Shown here: positions 1-5,299 of the stretch, one piece after another
How the letters are laid out: each line of letters starts with the position of its first letter
Numbering within the stretch: position 1 is the first letter of the stretch
Origin: an uncultured Phycisphaera sp.
Lineage (GTDB): Bacteria; Planctomycetota; Phycisphaerae; Phycisphaerales; SM1A02
Length of the DNA stretch: 5,299 bases
Assembly (NCBI GenBank): GCA_937911845.1
Contig: CALDQF010000042.1
Location: 1 to 5,299 of the forward strand
Direction of reading: 5' to 3'
Made by a program: the position numbers and the translations under genes
The notes under the pieces: generated by a model
What the model saw: only the letters and a program-made list of their open reading frames with translations
Told to the model about the DNA's origin: nothing
Database searches by the model: none

Positions 1-622
1 GTGGGTACGACAATGTGCACTCACGGACCTGACCTGGAGACCAGCCAACCGGCGGGGGTCCAAACCGTTCCTCATATTTGGAGCGTTGTCGCCGCACGAA
101 AGAAGCCTGCGAACGCTCCACTTGGGTCACAATCTCGTTGGCTCGCTCGTACAACTCCTCGACCGGCCGCCCATCAGCCTCTGCGAGCCGTCGGTACAAG
201 TCACGACGCCATCGTTCGACACTTGGCAGAACATCGGCCACACGTTGGTCACGCAGCGTCTGAGGAAGAGCCCGCCACAACGACCGCCCCGAGGCGCGAC
301 GGGCCACCCGCCCCGCCACTGTTCGGGTCCAACCGTCGCTCAACATGGCGTACGGCACCCTGACCTCCCACACCGTGCGAGATTGGGCCAAGATCCGGCC
401 GCGGGCATCCAAAACCCGCCCTCGGCGGGTGGGCAAGAGTTCGATCCGCTGATCGGCTTGGTCCAAAGTGTCACGAGCACTCTCCGTACGCTCGGCTGCA
501 ACCACGAACACCCGGAGCAGCAAAACCAGAACGCCCAAGCCACACCCGAATCCGATGAACAGCAGCCTACGGAGGAAGGGCCGGGGGTCAGTGGTGGACT
601 GAGGTGGAAAAATGTTCGACAC
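1..622 (-). CDS. mrdA: Class B penicillin-binding protein, PBP2-like, N-terminal part (C-terminus beyond left edge)
   Basis: This is the start of a class B penicillin-binding protein, the family of membrane-anchored D,D-transpeptidases that cross-link peptidoglycan in the periplasm. PBP2 itself works with RodA in the elongasome. The frame opens at GTG (622-620), stays open for 207 codons and leaves the window, so the catalytic SxxK, SxN and KTG motifs are not visible. Seen: a short basic cytoplasmic tail (residues 1-19), one hydrophobic anchor (about 20-43, rich in L, V, F and G), then LLPTRRGRVLDARGRILAQS (62-81), which matches the R-G-x-(I/V)-x-D-x-x-G-x-x-LA motif opening the PBP dimer domain. 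Residues 100-190 are Arg/Glu-rich and probably helical, longer than this region in E. coli PBP2. It begins 15 bp after the aat stop. Upstream in-frame codons offer no other start before the TGA at 640-638, and the ribosome site is weak, so coupling to aat is likely. PBP2 (mrdA) is favoured over PBP3/FtsI by the motif spacing, but this is not certain. Confidence 0.8.
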   Translation of the reverse strand, partial: MSNIFPPQSTTDPRPFLRRLLFIGFGCGLGVLVLLLRVFVVAAERTESARDTLDQADQRIELLPTRRGRVLDARGRILAQSRTVWEVRVPYAMLSDGWTRTVAGRVARRASGRSLWRALPQTLRDQRVADVLPSVERWRRDLYRRLAEADGRPVEELYERANEIVTQVERSQASFVRRQRSKYEERFGPPPVGWSPGQVRECTLSYP

Positions 623-637
623 GAATAGGGAGAGTAC

Positions 638-1270
638 TCATCCAAACGGTCCCCGGCGAATGGCTGGGATCGCTTCGGTCATCCGATCGCGCATGAGGGT
701 TGCCGCCCCAAAAGCCTCTTCAAACCGATGACGATCCCATTCCACCACGCCCAGGCGTTCGGTGTGGTCGTTTTTGATCTGAGCATCCAGCAGGGTGTAC
801 CCCGCCTCTCGCAGGCCATGAGACAAATGAACCAACGCGACTTTCGAAGCATCTCGCCCCGCCGGAGGCCGATGGAACATCGATTCACCAAGGAACGCCG
901 ATCCAAACGACAAGCCATACAGCCCGCCCACCAACACGCCATCACGCCAAGCTTCCACCGAATGGGCGCGACCAACATTGTGGGCTTCGATTAGCAACGC
1001 TCGCAGGCGAGCGTCCAGCCAAATACTGTCGACCGATTCACCGGACCGGGGCGCCGAACACGACGTGATGGTTTCGGCAAACGCGGTGTTGACCCGAATC
1101 TCGAACCTCCGGCTGCGAACCACCCGCCGCAGGCTTTCTGAAACGCGAAGTTCTTCCAACGGTAAGACCGCACGCTGCATCGGTCGGTACCACAGCACGG
1201 GACCGTTTGGTTCAGCCATAGGAAATAGGCCCGACCGGTAGGCCTCCAGAAAAGAGGCGATCGACATCAC
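638..1270 (-). CDS. aat: Leucyl/phenylalanyl-tRNA-protein transferase
   Basis: Aat is a cytoplasmic enzyme that moves Leu or Phe from aminoacyl-tRNA onto proteins with N-terminal Arg or Lys. This creates a primary N-degron for recognition by ClpS and destruction by ClpAP. The 210-residue product shows the family in order: AYRSGLFPM (10-18), LWYRP (26-30), the VSESLRR helix (43-49), AHSVEAW (102-108), LVGGLYG (113-119), FLGESMF (126-132), ASKVAL (141-146) and LLDAQIKNDHTERLG (160-174). Glu129, Asp162 and Gln164 align with the catalytic-pocket Glu, Asp and Gln of the E. coli enzyme. It is shorter than E. coli Aat (234 aa), lacking most of the GGDLSP leader. The FPM variant resembles the short alphaproteobacterial-type subgroup as I recall it. 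Start choice: GTG at 1270 overlaps the reductase stop by 4 bp (GTGA). ATG at 1267 overlaps by 1 bp (TGATG) and is equally plausible. No clear Shine-Dalgarno is present, which fits translational coupling. Confidence 0.95.
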   Translation of the reverse strand: MMSIASFLEAYRSGLFPMAEPNGPVLWYRPMQRAVLPLEELRVSESLRRVVRSRRFEIRVNTAFAETITSCSAPRSGESVDSIWLDARLRALLIEAHNVGRAHSVEAWRDGVLVGGLYGLSFGSAFLGESMFHRPPAGRDASKVALVHLSHGLREAGYTLLDAQIKNDHTERLGVVEWDRHRFEEAFGAATLMRDRMTEAIPAIRRGPFG

Positions 1271-2220
1271 GAGGCGAAGATGGATTCCACCGAGCCGAGA
1301 AGTTCTGGATCAAGATCCAAGTCGGCGGCCGCGGCGTTCTGCTCGAGTTGAGACAACTTGGTCGCACCCACAATCGTGCTGGACACTGGGGCAACGCTGT
1401 GACACCACGCCAACGCCACTTGGGCGGGCTGGAGTCCATGGTCTCGGCACAGGGCAGTAAACGAGCGAACTTTGTCCATGGTGCCGCCGGTCATCAATGG
1501 ACGGAGCCATTTGCCAAAATCTTCATCCGCACCACGCGAATCTTCGGGCATCCCATCGTCGTATTTTCCAGTGAGTAGGCCCTGGCAAAGCGGCGAAAAA
1601 TTCACCACCCCCATGCCATTTTTCTCACAGACCGTGAAGCATTCGGCTTCCCAGTGCCGCTGCAAAAGGTTCAGCACCGGCTGGTTGGAAACCGGTCGGT
1701 GCCAACCATTCGCGCGGCAAATGCCGTGCGCGTTCTCGATCTGAGCTGCCGTCCACTCCGAAACGCCCCAGTACAACACTTTGCCTTGGGTGATGAGATC
1801 GTGCATGGCCCAGCAGGTCTCATCAAGCGGCGTAAGCTCGTCATAGCGGTGGCATTGGTACAGGTCAATGTGATCCGTCTGCAAACGCTTCAAACTCTTG
1901 TGGCACTCGTTGAAGATTTGCTTCCGGGAAAGTCCACGATCGTTGGCCGTGGGGAACGGATGGTCCGACAGTGGCCAGAACAATTTAGTGGCCAACACGT
2001 AGGTCTCGCGTGGGAACGGGGACAACGCCTCACCAACCGCCAACTCTGCGTCACCGCCGTGGTATTGGTTGGCGGTGTCATAGAAATTAATACCCAGCTC
2101 CCACGCTTTGCGGTGGAGCTCATTGCACTGATCTTGCTCCTTGGTGGTGAAGATCAGCCAAGATCCAAGACCCACACGGGAAAGCACCAGGCCGGTATCG
2201 CCAAGATGGTCGTATTGCAT
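1267..2220 (-). CDS. Aldo/keto reductase, Kv-beta/YghZ-like
   Basis: This is a 317-residue NADPH-dependent oxidoreductase of the aldo/keto reductase superfamily, a cytoplasmic TIM barrel that reduces aldehydes or ketones. The catalytic tetrad is complete: Asp48 and Tyr53 in YDTANQY (47-53), Lys79 in LATKLFW (76-82) and His124 in YQCHRYD (121-127). Other family landmarks are the N-terminal LGDTGLVLSRVGLGSW, the RGLSRKQI segment (95-102), which is typical of potassium-channel beta subunits and bacterial YghZ-like members, LYWGVSEW, FSPLCQGLLTGKY, and near the C-terminus VSSTIVGATKLSQLEQN, the usual cofactor-binding end. Length is normal for the family. An AGGG ribosome site (2233-2230) lies 9 nt before the ATG and overlaps the end of the OPT gene, whose stop is only 6 bp upstream. 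The 3' end overlaps aat. The substrate cannot be read from sequence; a Kv-beta-like fold here does not imply an ion channel partner. Confidence 0.95.
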   Translation of the reverse strand: MQYDHLGDTGLVLSRVGLGSWLIFTTKEQDQCNELHRKAWELGINFYDTANQYHGGDAELAVGEALSPFPRETYVLATKLFWPLSDHPFPTANDRGLSRKQIFNECHKSLKRLQTDHIDLYQCHRYDELTPLDETCWAMHDLITQGKVLYWGVSEWTAAQIENAHGICRANGWHRPVSNQPVLNLLQRHWEAECFTVCEKNGMGVVNFSPLCQGLLTGKYDDGMPEDSRGADEDFGKWLRPLMTGGTMDKVRSFTALCRDHGLQPAQVALAWCHSVAPVSSTIVGATKLSQLEQNAAAADLDLDPELLGSVESIFAS

Positions 2221-2226
2221 CGGAAA

Positions 2227-3996
2227 TCACCCTGTCAAAGTGGAGACGTTGAGGTAAGAAAGCACGGCTTTCGGAATGTTCATCAGGGCGTCGCCAGCGA
2301 CCACGCCTGAAGCCACCGCAAAAGCCAGACCGGCATGCTGCTCGGGCGACCGTCGCTTCCAGATTCCGAACACCACACAGCCCAAGAAAATCGCAACGCT
2401 GTAGTAGGCCGGAACGATGAACGCAATCCCCATGGCCAAACCACTGGGAACCAATCCACGCTGGGCTTCAGGCAGGATCTTTTTCACAACGGGAAGAAGC
2501 AAGCCAATAATGCCAGCAATGGCCACCGCCATTCCGGCCCCTTGCGGCAGAGCTTCAAAACCCTTGGCCAACAACTCACTCATCGCCTTCCAGGCGTGAG
2601 CAGCGGGCGCGGGGGCATTCACTTCATCAAAGCCAATGTCATAGACATTGGAGTACAGGGTGTAGACCCCTGTGGCAATTGGGATCCCTGAAAGGATGCC
2701 CAAGCATTGGGCGATGAACTGCTTTCGTGGCGCGGCCCCGAGCATGCGACCTGTTTTCAGGTCTTGCATCATGTCACCAGCTTGGGAGGCCCCCGCTGAA
2801 GTAATTCCCGCGGCCATCAAGTTGGTGGTGGTACTTCCGGGAGCAAGCGCGCCAAAGGTCAGTTGGGTCACTTTGCCCATGCCTCCGATGGGATTGATGT
2901 CGGTTTCCCCGGTCGACCGGACGGCAATCATGGCGAGAATCCAAGACATGGCCACCGCCACGAGGGTCATCCAAACAGGGATGTCAAAGACCGACTTTGA
3001 GACGAACGCCGCTGTAGCAGCACCGGCAAGTAGCCCTCCCATCCACCACAGGGCGGGAATTTGATCTTTGGGATCTTCCATGTCGGAGACTTCGTTGGCC
3101 GAGGATCCGCCAGTGAAGGTTCTCAGGATGGATTTCCACGACAACGCAAGATTGCCGAAGGCATCCATCACCATCAAAGCGACTCCGGGCCACAGCAACC
3201 AGCCTCGAGGACCATCGGCGTAACTCATGACTTCGCCTGCGGCGAGGCCGGATGATTTTGCCCAAGGCCCCACCAAGCCCCAAGCCACCACTGCGCCAAC
3301 CAGCATGGAGGCACCAACTCGCATCCCAACCAATCCGCCAACGCCGAAGAAAACCGGAGAGAGATACAACTTAAAAGTCCAAGTGGCCAAAAGGCCCAGA
3401 ACGCCAAACTTCAAAGGTGGAGATTCCATCTGTGGAACGAAGTACGCCCCCAAAGCGAAGAGACCTGAAGCAACCCCAAACTTCAACAGAACCTTGGCTT
3501 GGCGAACGGCTTCTGCGCCATCGGCATGCATGGATTGGATGGTGTTGGCAGTTGCGGTACCGGTAGGGAAGCGTAATTTTTCCAGCACCACCATTTGGTT
3601 GCGCAACGGGACGGCATAAAACACGCCCAAAAAGCCGACCGCGGTTCCCCAAAGCACCAACTGACCCCAGCTGAGTTCGGTCCCCAACATGGCCAAGGCA
3701 GGAATCGCGGACAACAAGCCGGCAGTGGAGGCCATGGAGCCACACGCACTGCCTGCGGTTTGGGCAATGTTGGTTTCCAGCACGGAAAGTCTTTTGAAGG
3801 GCATCCAAAAGGTGTATCCCAAGATTGCGGCAATCAGGGAGCCCCCAAGAGACCAACCAATCTTGAGTCCCAGTGAGATGTTCATGGCCGCCACCACCGC
3901 ACCAAGCACACACCCGGTGAGTACCGCCCGGAAGCTCAGTTGAGCTTCGCCGGTTTCAGGCTCATAAATACGATCGGCGTTGGTTGGCTTGTCCAT
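2227..3996 (-). CDS. OPT-family oligopeptide/metal-chelate transporter
   Basis: This is a 589-residue polytopic inner-membrane protein of the oligopeptide transporter (OPT) superfamily. These are proton-coupled importers of small peptides or, in the YSL branch, metal chelates. Seen in order: a soluble N-terminus (1-20), a first hydrophobic segment leading into NISLGLKIGW (39-48), NIAQTAGSACGSMAS (76-90), LRFPTGTATA (141-150), TGETDINPIGGMGKVTQL (362-379), AGDMMQDLKTGRMLGAAPRKQ (406-426), and a C-terminal VVAGDALMNIP segment (565-575). The LK-x-G, TGETDxNPxGxxGK and GDMMQDLKTG motifs are hallmarks of the prokaryotic OPT clade. I estimate around 14-16 membrane segments, separated by a hydrophilic loop at about 293-315. 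The length is normal for bacterial members. The start is firm: ATG at 3996-3994 with a perfect AGGAGG upstream. It is the first gene of the leftward operon and lies 6 bp before the reductase. The transported substrate is unknown. Confidence 0.93.
   Translation of the reverse strand: MDKPTNADRIYEPETGEAQLSFRAVLTGCVLGAVVAAMNISLGLKIGWSLGGSLIAAILGYTFWMPFKRLSVLETNIAQTAGSACGSMASTAGLLSAIPALAMLGTELSWGQLVLWGTAVGFLGVFYAVPLRNQMVVLEKLRFPTGTATANTIQSMHADGAEAVRQAKVLLKFGVASGLFALGAYFVPQMESPPLKFGVLGLLATWTFKLYLSPVFFGVGGLVGMRVGASMLVGAVVAWGLVGPWAKSSGLAAGEVMSYADGPRGWLLWPGVALMVMDAFGNLALSWKSILRTFTGGSSANEVSDMEDPKDQIPALWWMGGLLAGAATAAFVSKSVFDIPVWMTLVAVAMSWILAMIAVRSTGETDINPIGGMGKVTQLTFGALAPGSTTTNLMAAGITSAGASQAGDMMQDLKTGRMLGAAPRKQFIAQCLGILSGIPIATGVYTLYSNVYDIGFDEVNAPAPAAHAWKAMSELLAKGFEALPQGAGMAVAIAGIIGLLLPVVKKILPEAQRGLVPSGLAMGIAFIVPAYYSVAIFLGCVVFGIWKRRSPEQHAGLAFAVASGVVAGDALMNIPKAVLSYLNVSTLTG
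2230..2233 (-). promoter_or_regulatory. Ribosome binding site of the aldo/keto reductase
   Basis: The minus strand reads CAGGGTGA here. The AGGG core sits 9 nt before the reductase ATG (2220) and inside the last codons of the OPT gene. This placement supports the ATG at 2220 as the start and suggests re-initiation by ribosomes finishing the OPT frame. Confidence 0.5.
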
Positions 3997-4000
3997 GGTT

Positions 4001-4006
4001 CCTCCT
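4001..4006 (-). promoter_or_regulatory. Strong Shine-Dalgarno site of the OPT gene
   Basis: On the minus strand this reads AGGAGG, a full match to the anti-Shine-Dalgarno consensus, 4 nt before the ATG of the OPT transporter. The spacing is slightly short but workable. It fixes that gene's start and shows that the organism uses canonical ribosome binding sites, at least for the lead gene of this operon. Confidence 0.85.
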
Positions 4007-4033
4007 GAGGTTGAAGCCTACCACCACCCGCAC

Positions 4034-4049
4034 ACGGGCCGAAACCCGT
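4034..4049. repeat. Short inverted repeat ACGGG-N6-CCCGT
   Basis: Two perfect 5 bp arms, ACGGG (4034-4038) and CCCGT (4045-4049), flank the 6 bp spacer CCGAAA. The pairing does not extend beyond the arms. It lies near the middle of the divergent intergenic region, where an operator for a dimeric regulator could sit. An RNA hairpin of 5 bp would be weak, and chance occurrence is quite possible in GC-rich DNA. Confidence 0.3.
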
Positions 4050-4061
4050 ACCCTTTCGTCC

Positions 4062-5299
4062 ATGAAACATGGATGGCTGAATTGGACGATCATCGCGGCA
4101 TTGGTCTTGGGAACCCTTTTTGGTGAACTGGTGCTGTACGCCGGGGCGGAAGCCATTGGCCCCGACCACTGGACCAGAGTGGCCGGCGAGTACGTCCTGA
4201 TTCGACCGCTCAAAATGCTGATCATTCCCTTGATCTTGTTCAGCGTGGTCAGCGGCGTGTGCTCGATTGGAGACCCTTCACGCCTCGGACTGGTGGGCGG
4301 AGCCACAGTCTTCTACTACTTGGCCACGATGGCCATCGCCGTCACGATCGGCGCTACTTTGGTCACCCTAATTCAACCAGGTGATCTTGATGCCGAGACT
4401 GCCTCCAACTTGACTGGACAAGCCGAGGCCCAATACCAAGGCTCGAGGGCGGCCTCCCGGATCGAAGCGGCCAACGAAGGCGACAAAGACTCCCTAGGTG
4501 GGGCGTGGAAAAACATTCTGGACCAATTGATCCCCACCAGTGCCTTTGGCGAAATGAGCAAAGGCAACCCGCTCAGCGTCATCGTGGTCAGCCTTCTGTT
4601 GGGTATTGCCTTGGCGATGGGTGGCGACAAAGCCAAGCCAGCACGAGATTTCTTCACATCGATGTTTGACACGCTGATGAGAATTGTCGGCTGGATCATC
4701 ATGCTCACCCCGATCGGGGTCTTCTTCTTAATGGCATGGACGGTGGGATCCATCGGACTGGCAAACCTCACGGGGCCATTGGCCCTCTACGTGGGGACCG
4801 TTCTGTCAGGACTGCTGACCCACGCCCTGATCGTCCTGCCCATCATCTTGTTCATTTTTGGCCGAACCAATCCGTTCCAATATTTGGTGCAGGTTCGCCG
4901 GGCCCTGATGACTGCATTTGCCACCGACTCTTCCAGCGCGACCATGCCCGTCACCTTGACCGAAACGGTGGAATCTGGTGGCTGTTCCAAAAAAGCCAGC
5001 AACTTCGTCATCCCACTTGGTGCGACCGTCAACATGGATGGAACCGCACTCTACGAAGCGGTGGCCACGGTCTTCCTGTTCCAGGTCTTTGGCATCGACT
5101 TGTCCATGGGTGACTTGGTCATTGTGGTGATCACCGCCACATTGGCCGCGGTGGGCGCTGCGGGCATCCCGGGCGCGGGCTTGGTCACGATGGTCATAGT
5201 GATCGGCGCGGTCAACACATCGCTCGCGGGACGAGGCGTCGAACCACTGCCGCTCTATGCCATTGGAATCATTCTGGGCATCGACCGGATCGTGGACAT
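4062..5299 (+). CDS. Dicarboxylate/amino acid:cation symporter (DAACS/EAAT family), 3' end beyond right edge
   Basis: This is a sodium- or proton-coupled importer of acidic amino acids or C4-dicarboxylates, of the glutamate transporter fold (GltPh, GltP, EAAT), in the inner membrane. The 412 visible codons cover everything up to mid-TM8. Landmarks: the TM1 helix from about 9-26, LKMLIIPLI (50-58), a long hydrophilic TM3-TM4 loop (105-150), IPTSAFGEM, hairpin HP1 TDSSSATMPVT (288-298), LGATVNMDGTALYEA with the sodium-site NMDGT (324-328), hairpin HP2 AAGIPGAGLVTMVIV (366-380), and GIDRIVD with Asp408 and Asp412 at the end. The substrate-binding Arg/Thr/Asn/Asp that follow in TM8 fall outside the window, so substrate preference cannot be judged. 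The NMDGTALYEA and GLVTMVIV stretches look close to animal EAATs. ATG at 4062 is the natural start because it directly precedes TM1, but no Shine-Dalgarno is visible upstream. It is transcribed divergently from the OPT operon. Confidence 0.93.
   Translation, partial: MKHGWLNWTIIAALVLGTLFGELVLYAGAEAIGPDHWTRVAGEYVLIRPLKMLIIPLILFSVVSGVCSIGDPSRLGLVGGATVFYYLATMAIAVTIGATLVTLIQPGDLDAETASNLTGQAEAQYQGSRAASRIEAANEGDKDSLGGAWKNILDQLIPTSAFGEMSKGNPLSVIVVSLLLGIALAMGGDKAKPARDFFTSMFDTLMRIVGWIIMLTPIGVFFLMAWTVGSIGLANLTGPLALYVGTVLSGLLTHALIVLPIILFIFGRTNPFQYLVQVRRALMTAFATDSSSATMPVTLTETVESGGCSKKASNFVIPLGATVNMDGTALYEAVATVFLFQVFGIDLSMGDLVIVVITATLAAVGAAGIPGAGLVTMVIVIGAVNTSLAGRGVEPLPLYAIGIILGIDRIVD

Larger units (their letters stand above)
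3997..4061. promoter_or_regulatory. Divergent intergenic region between OPT operon and symporter
   Basis: These 65 bp are the only real non-coding stretch in the window and separate two divergently transcribed transporter genes. The start signals for both transcription units must lie here or reach into the flanking coding ends. The region holds the OPT ribosome site at 4001-4006 and a small perfect inverted repeat at 4034-4049. I see no convincing sigma-70 -35/-10 pair on either strand. The best leftward candidate is TTTCGG, then 18 nt, then TAGGCT, which is only a poor match. The role as a shared regulatory region is inferred from gene orientation. Confidence 0.5.

Noticed and set aside
86..628. 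Plus-strand open frames of 180 and 120 codons at the left end
   Set aside because: They are antisense to the PBP-like gene. Their translations are low-complexity, Pro/Arg/Thr/His-rich, and lack membrane, domain or family features, while the minus strand shows a clear protein family.
340..645. Minus-strand 101-codon frame, starting TTG at 645, and a nearby ATGA overlap at 641-638
   Set aside because: The 101-codon frame is Cys/Ser/Trp-rich and is a shadow of the PBP gene. The ATG at 641 looks like a coupled start but reaches a stop after 17 codons, so neither is a credible gene.
1219..1222. FPM instead of FPW in Aat as a possible loss of function
   Set aside because: The Met variant and the short N-terminus are, as I recall, typical of a known Aat subgroup that includes alphaproteobacterial enzymes. 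The catalytic Glu, Asp and Gln are all present, so the gene is not considered degenerate.
1267..2220. Aldo/keto reductase as a potassium channel beta subunit
   Set aside because: The RGLSRK and tetrad segments resemble Kv-beta, but there is no channel gene in the window and many bacterial YghZ-like enzymes share these features without any channel role.
1654..2310. Plus-strand 218-codon frame opposite the aldo/keto reductase
   Set aside because: It lies entirely antisense to the well-supported reductase and the end of the OPT gene. Its sequence shows no recognisable motif, and its openness follows from the codon bias of the true strand.
1..5299. Mobile elements, CRISPR arrays, tRNA genes, terminators
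   Set aside because: I saw no repeated spacer pattern, transposase motif, terminal repeats, tRNA arm pattern or GC hairpin followed by a T run. Nearly all bases belong to the five genes.

Overview
The window looks like ordinary chromosomal DNA of a moderately GC-rich Gram-negative-type bacterium. Aat, a class B penicillin-binding protein and a prokaryotic OPT transporter all occur together. My best guess is Planctomycetota, or a neighbouring group with similar gene families. That rests on recalled family flavour: the helical insert in the PBP, the short FPM-type Aat and the OPT subtype. It is an inference with low to moderate confidence. Coding density is very high, and I see no mobile element, tRNA, rRNA, CRISPR array or prophage signature.

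Layout: four genes run leftward on the minus strand, in transcription order OPT-family transporter (3996 to 2227), Kv-beta/YghZ-like aldo/keto reductase (2220 to 1267), leucyl/phenylalanyl-tRNA-protein transferase aat (1270 to 638), and the N-terminal 207 codons of a class B penicillin-binding protein resembling PBP2 (622 to the left edge). The gaps are 6 bp, a 4 bp (or 1 bp) overlap, and 15 bp, so the four are almost certainly one operon with translational coupling. The PBP frame starts at GTG and runs off the window without a stop codon, so a simple search for closed reading frames would miss it. Its membrane anchor and PBP dimer-domain motif make it a real gene.

On the plus strand, a 65 bp divergent intergenic region (3997-4061) separates the OPT gene from a glutamate/dicarboxylate:cation symporter of the DAACS/EAAT family. 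That gene starts at 4062 and is cut by the right edge in its eighth transmembrane segment. The OPT gene has a perfect AGGAGG ribosome binding site. The symporter has no evident Shine-Dalgarno sequence.

The two divergent transporters suggest a small uptake locus for oligopeptides or chelates and for acidic amino acids or dicarboxylates. The reductase, the N-degron-tagging enzyme and the cell-wall transpeptidase appear to ride on the OPT transcript without an obvious shared pathway. I found no convincing previously undescribed system. The observations most worth a second look are the unusual charge arrangement in the symporter's HP1/TM8 region and the OPT-AKR-aat-PBP operon organisation.
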